From Hyphomicrobium_A sp963745205 (lineage in GTDB: Bacteria; Pseudomonadota; Alphaproteobacteria; Rhizobiales; Hyphomicrobiaceae): DNA of 64,000 nucleotides. The notes under the pieces were generated by a model. The model was not told where the DNA came from. It did no database searches and worked only from the letters and a program-made list of their open reading frames with translations. The translations under genes were made by a program, and so were the position numbers. Below, piece after piece: positions 53,758 to 63,240 of the stretch. Numbering within the stretch: the stretch's first letter is position 1; each line of letters opens with the position of its first letter. Location of the stretch: NCBI GenBank assembly GCA_963745205.1, contig CAVUWX010000012.1, positions 108,414 through 172,413 of the forward strand, in the 5' to 3' direction.

Positions 53758-53940
53758 TTACAGCCCCGGCGTGCGTTGCTTCCAGCCTGTCGTCACCCAA
53801 AAGGGCTCGCCATCTGGGGCGACGAAAGTGGGCGCCGAAGATGCCGTCCGCTTCGGCCTCGGCGTTGCTGCCCGCAAGCGTTCTTTGATCCGCCTCGTCT
53901 CCAGTGCGCGACGGGACAAAATTCTGTACAGCCTGTTCAA
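53758..53940 (-). CDS. Possible 60-residue protein divergent from argG
   Basis: The minus frame from TTG 53940 gives a basic N-terminal part (NRLYRILSRRALETRRIKER) and a C-terminus TFVAPDGEPFWVTTGWKQRT that looks protein-like, with G/C-rich third positions. GGAGG lies only one base before TTG, which is too close for normal initiation. It is the only candidate in the 375 bp between 53589 and the argG start. Weakly supported. Confidence 0.3.
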   Translation of the reverse strand: MNRLYRILSRRALETRRIKERLRAATPRPKRTASSAPTFVAPDGEPFWVTTGWKQRTPGL

Positions 53941-53963
53941 TCCTCCGTCTAAAAGAGCCCCCG

Positions 53964-55205
<1,242 letters not shown>

Positions 55206-55211
55206 GCTGGT

Positions 55212-57189
55212 TCACGCCGCCGGGCGCGCGACCTGGGGTTGCGGCGACTGGTTGGGCAGCTCGCACAATCCGCCGCTGATGTAGAGGTGGTGCCAGAGCT
55301 GCGTCGCCACGACACCGCTCAGGCCCAGTCGCTTGAACACCCCGACCTTTGATGCCTGCCCCGACGCGATGAGTGCGTAATCGCGCCCGACGGTTTCCGG
55401 ATCGAAGTAGCCGGTCTTGCACAGTGCTTCCGGGCTCATCAACTGGCGCACGAACGGCGGCGCGTTGGCGAGGAACGTCTCGGCGAGCGGAGCGCGGAAC
55501 ATAGCCTTGCGCCGGAACGCCGCCTCCCGCGGCAGCACGCGGGCCGCCGCGTGGCGCAACAGATACTTGTCACGCAGGCCACGCAGCTTCCAGCGCGGGG
55601 CGAGTCGCGAGGTGAAGGCGATGACGTCCTCGTCGAGGTAGGGGTAGCGGGTCTCGACGCTGTTCGCCATCGCCACGCGGTCGCCTTTGTAGTTCAGGAG
55701 CTGGCCGGCGAGGTGGACCTTATAGCCGTAATAGAGGGATTGGTTGAGCGGCGACCAGCGGCGCATGCGCTCCAGATCGACCGGCACGTCCTCGTAGGGC
55801 GAGTGGGCGCCGATGCGGTCTTTGAGGTCGCGGCTGAAATAGCGGTCGCGGGCATTCGAGACGAGATGATAGAGGGCAGCTTGCGCGTGCGCACCGCCGA
55901 CCGTGTCGTCGATACGCTTCAGCTCCTTGAAGCCCTTGAAGGGCGGCAGGAAGCGACGAGTGAAGCGATCGAACCGATCGCTCTGGCCGGGAGAGAGTTT
56001 GTTTTGCCAGTAGCTCATGGCGCGCAGCTTGAACCAGACGTAGCCGGCGAAGGCCTCGTCCGATCCTTCGCCCGTGAGCGCAACTTTGTAGCCCTGATCG
56101 TGCACCTCGCGCGACAGGCACCAGAGCGCCGCGCAGGAGGTATCCGGCACGGGGCAGTCGGCCGCCGCGATGAGCTTGGCGTAGGTGTCGGAGATGACCT
56201 TGGCATCGCTGGTTAGAATCGTCTGGCGGCTGCCGACGTGGCGGGCGATCTGCAGCGCCTGCCGCGTCTCGTCGAAGCTCTTGCCCGGCACCTGGATGGT
56301 AAAGCTCGGGATTGCGCGCTCGCGCAGGCGCGAGGCGGTCGCGACCACGTAGGCCGAAATCGACGCCGCCGCTCAAATAGCCGACGACCGGCACATCGGC
56401 GCGCAGCCGGATTTCGACCGCGCGGCGGAACGTGGCCTCGAACTCGTCGATCAACCGCTCCTCGTCGGCGGGATCGTCCTCATCGCCGGCGTCGGGGAAG
56501 TCGAAGTCCCAATAGCGGTGCTCGCTCACCTCGGCGCGTTTGCCGTCGCGGCGGAAGGCGATCTTGAGGTAGTGACCGGGCAGGATCGACTGCACGCCTT
56601 CAAACACCGTGCGTCGTCCGCCCATGGCGAAGAACGTGAAGATGTGGTCGAGGCCGCGCGGATCGCATGCGGCAGGGACACCGCCGGAGGCCAGCAACGC
56701 TTTGATCTCGGAGCCGAAGTAGACCCAGTCGCCCTGCTGCGACCAGTGCAACGGGCAGATGCCGACGCGGTCGCGGGCGAGGAAGATCGTGCGCTTCGAG
56801 AAGTCGATCAGCGCCAGCGCGAACTGGCCCTTCAGCTCCGTGAACACGCCCTCGCCGTACTCCTCGTAGAGGTGCACGATCAGCTCGGTGTCGGTGTGGG
56901 TGCGGAAGACGTGGCCCTTGGCCTGCAGCTCGGCCTTGCGCTCGGGATAATCGAAGAGCTCGCCGTTGTAGACCACGGCGACCGAGCCATCCTCGTTGAA
57001 GATCGGTTGGCGGCCGTCGCCAAGCCCGACGATCGAGAGCCGGCGCGAGGCAAAGCCGAAGCCCGGGCGGATCAGAAAGCCGTCGTCGTCAGGCCCGCGG
57101 TGCCACAGCGACCGGGCCATGCTCTGCAGGACGACCGGGTCGGGCTGGCGCCGGCCGGTAAGGTCGATAATTCCCGCAATGCCGCACAT
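55212..57189 (-). pseudogene. asnB: Asparagine synthase (glutamine-hydrolysing), split by a one-base frameshift
   Basis: The first part (57189-56360) encodes MCGIAGIIDLTGRRQPDPVV (Cys2 nucleophile) and a complete glutaminase domain (VVYNGELFDYPERKAELQAK, LARDRVGICPLHWSQQGDWV). It runs into the synthetase P-loop VVGYLSGGVD, then leaves frame. The other frame continues at once as SAYVVATASRLRERAIPSFT and onward to VALTGEGSDEAFAGYVW and the C-terminus at 55212. One extra A in the AAA at 56357-56359 restores a protein of about 658 residues. Every functional motif is otherwise intact, so this is either a recent mutation or a sequencing error. Would make asparagine or amidate a sugar/peptide precursor. 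Confidence 0.88.
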
Positions 57190-57330
57190 GAACCCTCTGA
57201 CTCTCGCTTCCTACTCACATTTTAGTCGTAAAATTGGGGTTATCGCCGCAACCAGCGCCATCTCCGAGCAATGGTAATGGTTACGCCTTCCCTGTGTATT
57301 CTCCCGTCGCGGCTATTGTCCAAAGACACT

Positions 57331-57765
57331 TCAAATTAGACCTAAAGCCTTCAGGCTCGCATGGCCATCGCGGCCGACAATAATGTGGTCATGCACCGCG
57401 ATCCCGAGCGATCCCGCCGCTGCGACGATTTGCTTCGTCATGTCGATGTCGACGCGGGAGGGCGTGGGGTCGCCCGAGGGGTGGTTGTGCACCAGCACAA
57501 TCGCTGTTGCCGACAGCTCGAGGGCCCGTTTAACCACCTCGCGCACGTAGACGGGCGTGTGGTCGACGGTGCCCTGCTGCTGCACCTCGTCGCCGATGAG
57601 CTGGTTCTTCTTGTCGATGAGCAACATCACTGATCGGTGCTGTCCGGTGCCATCCGCTACGGATGAAGAAATGGTTCTCACTCCATGAGTTGTTGTCCTG
57701 AGACGTTCGGCTTGGCTCGGTGCCATCCTGGAGCTTTGCGGGTACGTTTGCGGGTATCCAGGCAC
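57331..57765 (-). pseudogene. radC: RadC, 5'-truncated: only the JAMM/MPN domain remains
   Basis: The conserved part begins at about 57650 (HRSVMLLIDKKNQLIGDEV) and continues normally: GTVDHTPVYVREVVKRALEL, the JAMM metal site LVHNHPSGDPTPSRVDIDM (HxHx7Sx2D) and HDHIIVGRDGHASLKALG to the stop. The UPF0758 N-terminal half (about 120 residues with helix-hairpin-helix) is missing and replaced by unrelated codons; an integrase gene begins 170 bp further. The simplest reading is that an integrating element cut the gene here, leaving its 5' part beyond the window. A short protein could still be made from ATG 57627. Confidence 0.8.
57735..57758. repeat. Imperfect tandem 12-bp repeat near the presumed left end
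   Basis: TTTGCGGGTACG (57735-57746) followed by TTTGCGGGTATC (57747-57758), 10 of 12 identical. Lies between the radC break and the integrase start, where arm-type integrase or excisionase sites are usually found. Function inferred from position only. Confidence 0.6.
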
Positions 57766-57931
57766 CGCCGCTGTTCGTCAGGTCCAGGGACTTGGCCGCG
57801 CTTTCGATGTGGCCGGCCGCGCCTCATGTGCCCGATTGTCGCAATATCGCCAATCGCTTTTTGGCTGCGGTTGGCTGCGGTATGTCGATGACTCCGCGAG
57901 TTCATGAGGCCCGCTCCCGACGCGATAATGC

Positions 57932-59182
57932 ATGCCGCTGACCGACACAAGAATCCGCAACGCCAAGCCCCATGCCAGGCCCTACAAGCTGAGCGATGGC
58001 AAGGGGCTTCATCTCGAAATGCGCCCGAATGGGTCCAAGCTGTGGCGCTACAGGTATCGGATCAACGGCAAGGAGAACGTGTTTGCTATCGGTGCGTACT
58101 ACAACGACAAGCGGCGCGGTCATCTCTCTCTCGATCAGGCACGCCGGTGCCGCGAAGAAGCAAGAGAGATAGTTAAGCGCGGTGTTCACCCTGCGCATCA
58201 TCGTCAGCAAGAACAGTTTGTACAGCGGGCCGAGGCGTCCAACACCTTTGAGCTACTCGCATCAGAATGGCTGGCGCAGAAGAAGGCACATTGGTCACCG
58301 CAACGTACGCGTTGGGTTGAGAGCTGTCTAAAGGCCGACGTATTCCCCGTCATCGGAAGATTGCCCATCCGCAAAGTGACCGCGGCGCACTTGTTGGGCA
58401 TCATGCGGCGTGTGCAGGAACGAGGGGCTGAAACAGTGGCGCTCCTGATCCGCCAGTGGTGTTCAGCTATTTTCCGCTACGCTGCCGCGACGTTGCGTGC
58501 GGAAGCTGATCCAGCCGGTGCATTGAAGGGTGCTATCACGCCGCCCATGACCAGGCATCACATGCCGATGTCCCGGAGGCAGTTGGTCGAGTTCACTGAA
58601 CGGTTGGACTCCTATGGCGGCAATAGAGCCACGGTAATAGCCCTCCGGCTGATGCTGCTGACCTTCGTCCGCACGAAGGAGTTGCGGCTGGCCGAGTGGT
58701 CCGAAGTTGACCTTGGTCGTGCGGAGTGGCGGATTCCAGCGGAGCGCACGAAAAAGCGTGATGCGCACATCGTCCCACTCTCGAGGCAAGCCTTGGAGTT
58801 GGTGCGGGAGCTTCACGCGATCACTGGCGGTCAACGCTGGCTGTTTCCAAACACCCGTCGAGCGAACGCTGGCATGGCGGCAACGACGTTAAACCGTGCG
58901 CTCGAAAGGATGGGGTTTAACGGGCCGGGGAGCATAGGCTTTTCAGCCCACGGTTTCAGAGCCACCGTCTCGACCATCCTCAATGAGGCGGGTTGTTGTC
59001 GGCCCGATGTGATCGAGCGCCAACTCGCTCACAAGGAGAGAAATCGAACGCGGGCCGCTTACAACCAGGCTGAGTATCTCCCTGAGAGGCGCAGCACGAT
59101 GCAAATATGGGCGGATATGGTCGACGCTATGCGGAACCCGGAGCCCAGGTCGATGGAGGGCACGACCGAACAGGTGCGCTGA
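57932..59182 (+). CDS. P4-type tyrosine site-specific integrase
   Basis: A 416-residue integrase. The N-terminal DUF4102-like arm-binding domain starts PLTDTRIRNAKPHARPYKLS, then DGKGLHLEMRPNGSKLWRYR, the classic P4-integrase opening. A core-binding domain spans about 105-205. The catalytic domain has Arg247 (LLTFVRTKELRLAEWSEVDL), His340-x-x-Arg343 (SAHGFRATVSTILNEAG), His367 (QLAHKERN) and the nucleophile, probably Tyr377 (RAAYNQAEYLPERR). All are present, so it should be active. It is the first gene of the element, reading away from radC. Confidence 0.95.
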   Translation: MPLTDTRIRNAKPHARPYKLSDGKGLHLEMRPNGSKLWRYRYRINGKENVFAIGAYYNDKRRGHLSLDQARRCREEAREIVKRGVHPAHHRQQEQFVQRAEASNTFELLASEWLAQKKAHWSPQRTRWVESCLKADVFPVIGRLPIRKVTAAHLLGIMRRVQERGAETVALLIRQWCSAIFRYAAATLRAEADPAGALKGAITPPMTRHHMPMSRRQLVEFTERLDSYGGNRATVIALRLMLLTFVRTKELRLAEWSEVDLGRAEWRIPAERTKKRDAHIVPLSRQALELVRELHAITGGQRWLFPNTRRANAGMAATTLNRALERMGFNGPGSIGFSAHGFRATVSTILNEAGCCRPDVIERQLAHKERNRTRAAYNQAEYLPERRSTMQIWADMVDAMRNPEPRSMEGTTEQVR

Positions 59183-59195
59183 CCGAGAGGCATAA

Positions 59196-59813
59196 ATGGG
59201 AAAAGCAAAGTCTGTCCGCGCTACTTCCTTCCCAGAAGAGGCCGGCCCCTTCCCCGCGAAGGAAGCCCTTCGACACGGTGATGAGCGCGGCGTCGGATAT
59301 TTTGCCCGCGATCACGCAGAGGCGCTGAGCCTTTTAGCTGACCTTTTCGATCCTCCAGAGAGAACGGCTCGGCAACTCGAGTTCGTTTCTCGTCGCCGCC
59401 GGCGTCCTAAGCCTAATGAGGCGGCTGGTCACGACCAAGACTCCGAATGGGAGGGCACTCTCGTCCAGGTCAAAGCCGCTATCGAGACCGGGAGCCTTAC
59501 CCTGGTTGGATCGTATCTCCGAGACGCGGCTGATGTTTATCGCCGTGTGGCCGATGCTCTCGATCCCCCTTCGGGCTCCAGAGGTTGGTGCTTGGAGTTT
59601 GTTCGCAAAGGCCGTGGGAGGCGCGACGACCCTAACAAGGTGTTTAGAGACTTGGCGATCACAACGGAGTTGCGATTTGCAACGCGGAAGGCCCGGGGCA
59701 AGCAAGAAGCAGCTATTGCAGACCTGAAGGCGGAAGGGATCAGCAGGGCCAAGATATTCCGGGCGAAAAGAAGGCCCGTAACAGAGCCAAGTCTCAGAAA
59801 AAGCGGTAATTGA
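59196..59813 (+). CDS. Unknown element protein with internal duplication
   Basis: A 205-residue basic protein with no recognised family. Two units align by eye: residues 36-75 (YFARDHAEALSLLADLFDPP ... LEFVSRRRRRPKPNE) and 107-148 (YLRDAADVYRRVADALDPPS ... CLEFVRKGRGRRDDPNK), sharing AD-LxDPP and LEFV followed by an Arg/Lys run. The C-terminus is helical and basic, suggesting nucleic-acid binding. It starts 13 bp after the integrase. Its last codons overlap the first copy of the 45-bp direct repeat. Confidence 0.7.
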   Translation: MGKAKSVRATSFPEEAGPFPAKEALRHGDERGVGYFARDHAEALSLLADLFDPPERTARQLEFVSRRRRRPKPNEAAGHDQDSEWEGTLVQVKAAIETGSLTLVGSYLRDAADVYRRVADALDPPSGSRGWCLEFVRKGRGRRDDPNKVFRDLAITTELRFATRKARGKQEAAIADLKAEGISRAKIFRAKRRPVTEPSLRKSGN

Positions 59814-59834
59814 TGCGACTCAATAAGGCTTCAG
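59790..59834. repeat. 45-bp direct repeat, copy 1 (with imperfect palindrome)
   Basis: Begins AGTCTCAGAAAAAGCGGTAA and continues TTGATGCGACTC, then a short tail ending GGCTTCAG. The flanks AGTCTCA and TGCGACT are an imperfect inverted repeat around an A/T-rich centre. Copy 2 is at 63911-63954 in the same orientation, where the palindrome is perfect. It covers the last codons of the unknown gene and precedes alpA by about 57 bp. Confidence 0.85.
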
Positions 59835-59848
59835 AAACTGCCTCCTGT

Positions 59849-59877
59849 CTGTTACAGTCCGCCTATATACTGTACAG
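59849..59877 (+). promoter_or_regulatory. Two palindromic operator-like sites before alpA
   Basis: CTGTTACAG (59849-59857) and CTGTACAG (59870-59877, a perfect palindrome), with centres about 20 bp apart on the same DNA face. TATATA (59864-59869) between them could be a -10 box, so a repressor bound here would block transcription of alpA. Good ribosome site GGAGG follows at 59881. Confidence 0.55.
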
Positions 59878-59890
59878 ATTGGAGGTGTTC

Positions 59891-60095
59891 ATGGAAGAAC
59901 AAAGTATATTGCCCGAGACCGGTTTCGTTCGGCTTCCCACAGTACTTGCCCTGATCCCGGTCAGTAAGACGACGTGGTGGGAGGGAATCAAGGAAAGGGA
60001 GATACCCGAGGCCCATAAAGCTGGGCCCCCGCATTTCTGCGTGGAGGGTGGAGGATATCCGTCACCTTATCGAGCACCCCGTTCCGTCAAACTGA
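59891..60095 (+). pseudogene. AlpA-family DNA-binding regulator, split by a one-base frameshift
   Basis: ATG 59891 with GGAGG six bases before. The first frame gives FVRLPTVLALIPVSKTTWWE then GIKE, the start of an AlpA winged-helix (MerR-like) domain. The second frame continues as GRYPRPIKLGPRISAWRVED then IRHLIEHPVPSN and a stop at 60095, the rest of the family pattern. One extra A in AAA at 59994-59996 accounts for the break; without it the protein would be 67 residues, the normal length. AlpA proteins activate integrase or excision genes of P4-like elements. Either a recent mutation or a sequencing error. Confidence 0.85.
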
Positions 60096-60162
60096 ATTTA
60101 CCGCGCCTCATTCCAGGGGAGGCGCGTCATAGATATTTGTAAGTATTTGAAAGGATTGATAA

Positions 60163-62967
60163 ATGGAGGATTTGGTTGAAGCGTTTGAGTTGAAGTCACG
60201 TGAGCCGGAGGCCCTGACGGAGGATAGCCGTATCATCGGCTCTGGCCACACCGGTGAGTTATGTGAGTTTGGGGAGTTATTTTCCGGTCCCGGAACAACT
60301 GGTGCAGGGTGCGCACTCACCGTCCTCAGTAACGATAAAGGCTATGCCACAAAGGTTTTTGACCTTGATGACGAGGGCCAACTCCGCAAGCGGTCGGCAG
60401 CCAATATCTACGAGGGAGAGGCGGAACGGGTCACCGTAACAGGTTTGAAGGAGCTGAAGGAGCTGATCGAGAACTTGCCCTCGAGCTCCGCGCTCTGCTT
60501 TGGAACCGCCGAGAAGCAGAAGGCTCGGCTTCTTACCCAAGAGGCCCTGCGGGCCGGCTCCTACCCAGATGCCATCGCTAGGGACCGGGAGCACTTTTCC
60601 TTCCGCAAAGGCCAGCCCGGCATCCTGATGCTGGATTGCGATCCGCACCCCGGCAAACCTGCGCTTCATTGGAAGGACATCGACCAGAGCATCGCCCAGG
60701 TCGTGCCGCGCTGGTCAGAAACCCAGCGTCTCTGGCGTGCCTCCTCATCGGCCTTCATCTACACGAGTGATGGTTGCGAACTGATCGGGACGGGCGGTTG
60801 GCGCGGCTATGCCATCGTCGATGATGCTGCGGCCATCCCCGCCGTCGGCGCTTACATCTATCAGCGCCTCTGGGAGCGCGGCCATGGCAACATCGTCATC
60901 TCCAAATCGGGCCAACCGCTGGACCGCAGTTTGATCGATGCCTCTATCTGGCAGCCGGAGCGCGTCGACTTCGCAGCAGAGCCGGTACTCGAGAGCGGCT
61001 TGGTTCGCCGCGCGCCCAAGGCAACGTTGCTAGGCTCCGTTCCCCTGCTGGCGAGCGCCGGCATCAAAGCCGCCTTGACCCTCCGCGAGTGGCGGCAGTC
61101 GTCCGAGGTGCTGAAGAAGGCCAAGCAAGACGTCGAGCCGGAGGTGATCGCGGCACGCAAAGCCTTTGTGGCTGCGCACGCCGATGCGTTGGCCGCGGAG
61201 AAGCTCAACATCTCCGAGAAGCGGTTGCGCGCGCTGTGGAAGCAGGCCGTAGAGCAGCGCGTGCTGACAAGTGACTTTATCCTTCACCGCGAAGACGGGA
61301 GCACAGTCACGGTCGGCGAAGTTCTGGCCGACGCCGACAAGTGGCACCAGGCCCGCTTTGCCGATCCTCTGGAGCCCGACTACCGCGGCGACAAGCGGAT
61401 CGCCTACGCCAATCTCGAGCCCGAGATGGGTAGTGACCCCTACCTTTATAGCCACGCTCACGGCGGCATGTGGTACCGGCTTGTCCGCGAAACCGCCGAC
61501 ATCAAGCTGAAAAAAGGGCAACGGCCGCGCGTTTTGGATTCTGCGCTCTCAGTCATCAGAGGGCGCGGCGACCTTTATGAACGCGGCGGCGAGATGGTGC
61601 GGCTGGCTGGCGACATTGTTCAGCCCCTTAGTGACCCATGGCTCAGCGACTATCTGGGTCGGCATATTCGGTTCACGGAAGAGAAATTCCAAAAGGGCAC
61701 GTGGATTGAGTTGCCAGCCGATCCGCCCCCTTGGCTCTGCCAGCAGTTGAATGCCAAGTCGGGCGAACGCGGCCTGCGCGAACTGAACGGCATAATCACC
61801 GCCCCGACCTTGCGCCTCGATGGCTCCCTCCTGTCCACCCCCGGCTATGACGCTGCAACCGGTCTCCTCCTCAAGGGGAGTGGCTGGCCCAAGATTCCCG
61901 AAGCCCCCAAATCGGAAATGCTGCCTCGGGCCTTTGAGGTGGTGTGGCGGCCGTTCTCCAAGTTCCCGTTCGTCACCAAAGAGGACCGGGGGGTCATGGT
62001 CGCCTGCATTTTGACGGTGGTTATCCGGCGCATCCTGCCTCGCGCTCCAGCTTTTAGCTTTGATGCACCGGCGGCGGGCACGGGCAAGACGCTCTTGGGT
62101 CAGTGCATGTTGCGCTTATGTGGTTCTCCCCCGGACATGGTGCCGGAATGCCGCGATGAAGAGGAGCTCCGCAAGCGCCTCCTTTCAACCCTGCGCCAGG
62201 GGCGGCCTGGCATCCTCCTCGACAACATCAGGGGCCAGTTCGGCTCGGCCGCCTTGGAAGGGTTCCTCACCACGGAGCTTTATACCGATCGCGTGCTGCA
62301 GGTCTCGCAGATGCTGAGCCTGCCAACCAACGTCCTGTTCATGATTTCGGGCAACAACTTCCACCCGAAGGGTGACCTCTACCGGCGCATCCTGACCGCC
62401 CGCATTGATGCCAAGACGGACGCGCCCGAACGGCGCACATTCAGGATCGATCCGCTCGAGTATTGTCATGAACACCGCCAGCGGCTTGTCGCTGCCGCGC
62501 TCATCCTCCTGCGGGGGTTCGTCGCTGCCGGCCAACCGCGCACGACCTCGGACAGGTTGGCCTCCTTTGAGCGGTGGGACGACCTCATCAGACAGGCCGT
62601 CCTTTGGATCGCTGCCCAAGGGATTGCCGATTTGGGCGATCCCACCGCCTGCATCGAGCGCGCCAAGGACCAGGAACCGGAACGGCAGAAGCTGGCGGCC
62701 TTCTTGGAGGCTACTGCCGCAGTCATGCAGGCCAGGGATTGGCGCGTTGCTGATCTTATCAGGCGCGTGGACCAGGAGTGGGCAGATGGGGGCCCATTGC
62801 AAGACGCCCTCGAGGAAATCGCCAGCGATCGTGGCAAGATCAACCCCCGCATCCTTGGGCGTTGGATCGAGCGCTATGCCAACACCAGATGTGCCGGCTA
62901 TTACCTTGAGAGGCGTGGATCGAAGCACAGGGCGGCGGTCTGGTGTATCCGGAAATACGCCGCTTAA
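60163..62967 (+). CDS. Primase-helicase replication protein of the element
   Basis: A 934-residue protein. The N-terminal half looks like an archaeo-eukaryotic primase-type domain: GILMLDCDPHPG (DxD near residue 157), GTGGWRGYAIVDDAAAIPAV and LDRSLIDASIWQPERVDFAA near 256. The C-terminal half is an AAA/SF3-like ATPase with Walker A APAAGTGKTLLGQCMLRLCG (about 635-650), Walker B-like GILLDNIRG (about 683) and sensor-like NVLFMISGNNFHPKGDLYRR. This is the layout of P4-alpha-type proteins that start replication at iterons. Residues 28-42 (TGELCEFGELFSGP) are encoded by iteron array A. AAAGGA precedes ATG 60163. Confidence 0.85.
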   Translation: MEDLVEAFELKSREPEALTEDSRIIGSGHTGELCEFGELFSGPGTTGAGCALTVLSNDKGYATKVFDLDDEGQLRKRSAANIYEGEAERVTVTGLKELKELIENLPSSSALCFGTAEKQKARLLTQEALRAGSYPDAIARDREHFSFRKGQPGILMLDCDPHPGKPALHWKDIDQSIAQVVPRWSETQRLWRASSSAFIYTSDGCELIGTGGWRGYAIVDDAAAIPAVGAYIYQRLWERGHGNIVISKSGQPLDRSLIDASIWQPERVDFAAEPVLESGLVRRAPKATLLGSVPLLASAGIKAALTLREWRQSSEVLKKAKQDVEPEVIAARKAFVAAHADALAAEKLNISEKRLRALWKQAVEQRVLTSDFILHREDGSTVTVGEVLADADKWHQARFADPLEPDYRGDKRIAYANLEPEMGSDPYLYSHAHGGMWYRLVRETADIKLKKGQRPRVLDSALSVIRGRGDLYERGGEMVRLAGDIVQPLSDPWLSDYLGRHIRFTEEKFQKGTWIELPADPPPWLCQQLNAKSGERGLRELNGIITAPTLRLDGSLLSTPGYDAATGLLLKGSGWPKIPEAPKSEMLPRAFEVVWRPFSKFPFVTKEDRGVMVACILTVVIRRILPRAPAFSFDAPAAGTGKTLLGQCMLRLCGSPPDMVPECRDEEELRKRLLSTLRQGRPGILLDNIRGQFGSAALEGFLTTELYTDRVLQVSQMLSLPTNVLFMISGNNFHPKGDLYRRILTARIDAKTDAPERRTFRIDPLEYCHEHRQRLVAAALILLRGFVAAGQPRTTSDRLASFERWDDLIRQAVLWIAAQGIADLGDPTACIERAKDQEPERQKLAAFLEATAAVMQARDWRVADLIRRVDQEWADGGPLQDALEEIASDRGKINPRILGRWIERYANTRCAGYYLERRGSKHRAAVWCIRKYAA
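60254..60287 (+). repeat. Iteron array A, inside the primase gene
   Basis: Three adjacent 9-bp units GTGAGTTAT, GTGAGTTTG, GGGAGTTAT, followed by TTTCCGG. Same unit and trailing sequence as arrays B and C. It is read in frame as part of the primase. Degenerate in the third unit. Confidence 0.8.
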
Positions 62968-63240
62968 ATAACGCCCATTTTTCTTTGGGCCGAAAAATAA
63001 CTCACATAACTCACATAACTCACATCCCCTCCATACCCGTTGAGCCGAAATGATCCTGTTTAAAACCTATTCGGGCAACGATGGCAGATTAAAGTACACG
63101 ACGTTGCAGGGATGCAGATTAGCGGCTAGACGCAGTTAATTTCGGCCCATCTAAACCGAAGGCTAATTGCTTAGCTTAATTCCCGTCTCTAATTCGCGTT
63201 ATTAGTCGGACTGTGTATTCCCGAGAAAGGACTTAATCCC
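62968..63240. other. AT-richer non-coding region with iterons, candidate replication origin
   Basis: 273 bp without a gene between the primase and the ExoX-C-like gene. It contains iteron array B at 62990-63028 and then A/T-rich sequence (for example TTAATTTCGG, GCTAATTGCTTAGCTTAATT around 63135-63185). AT-rich sequence next to iterons is the usual form of a replication origin; here this is inference. The promoter of the next gene must also lie here. Confidence 0.5.
62990..63028 (-). repeat. Iteron array B, inverted relative to A and C
   Basis: Three perfect units ATAACTCAC at 62997-63023 (GTGAGTTAT on the minus strand), flanked by CCGAAAA and ATCCC. On the minus strand it reads GGGAT, three iterons, TTTTTCGG, nearly identical to array C on the plus strand. 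A motif TTTCGGCTCAACGGGTA lies just beyond on the minus strand (63032-63050). Confidence 0.9.

Noticed and set aside
57620..57960. tRNA gene as integration target next to the integrase
   Set aside because: No cloverleaf or T-arm GTTCGAxTC sequence was found; the break lies in radC instead.
60108..60320. Minus-strand frame giving NNSPNSHNSP, and a similar one at 63620-63982 (NNSQNSQNSHPF)
   Set aside because: Both are the reverse reading of the iteron arrays; no start or ribosome site and they overlap better genes.
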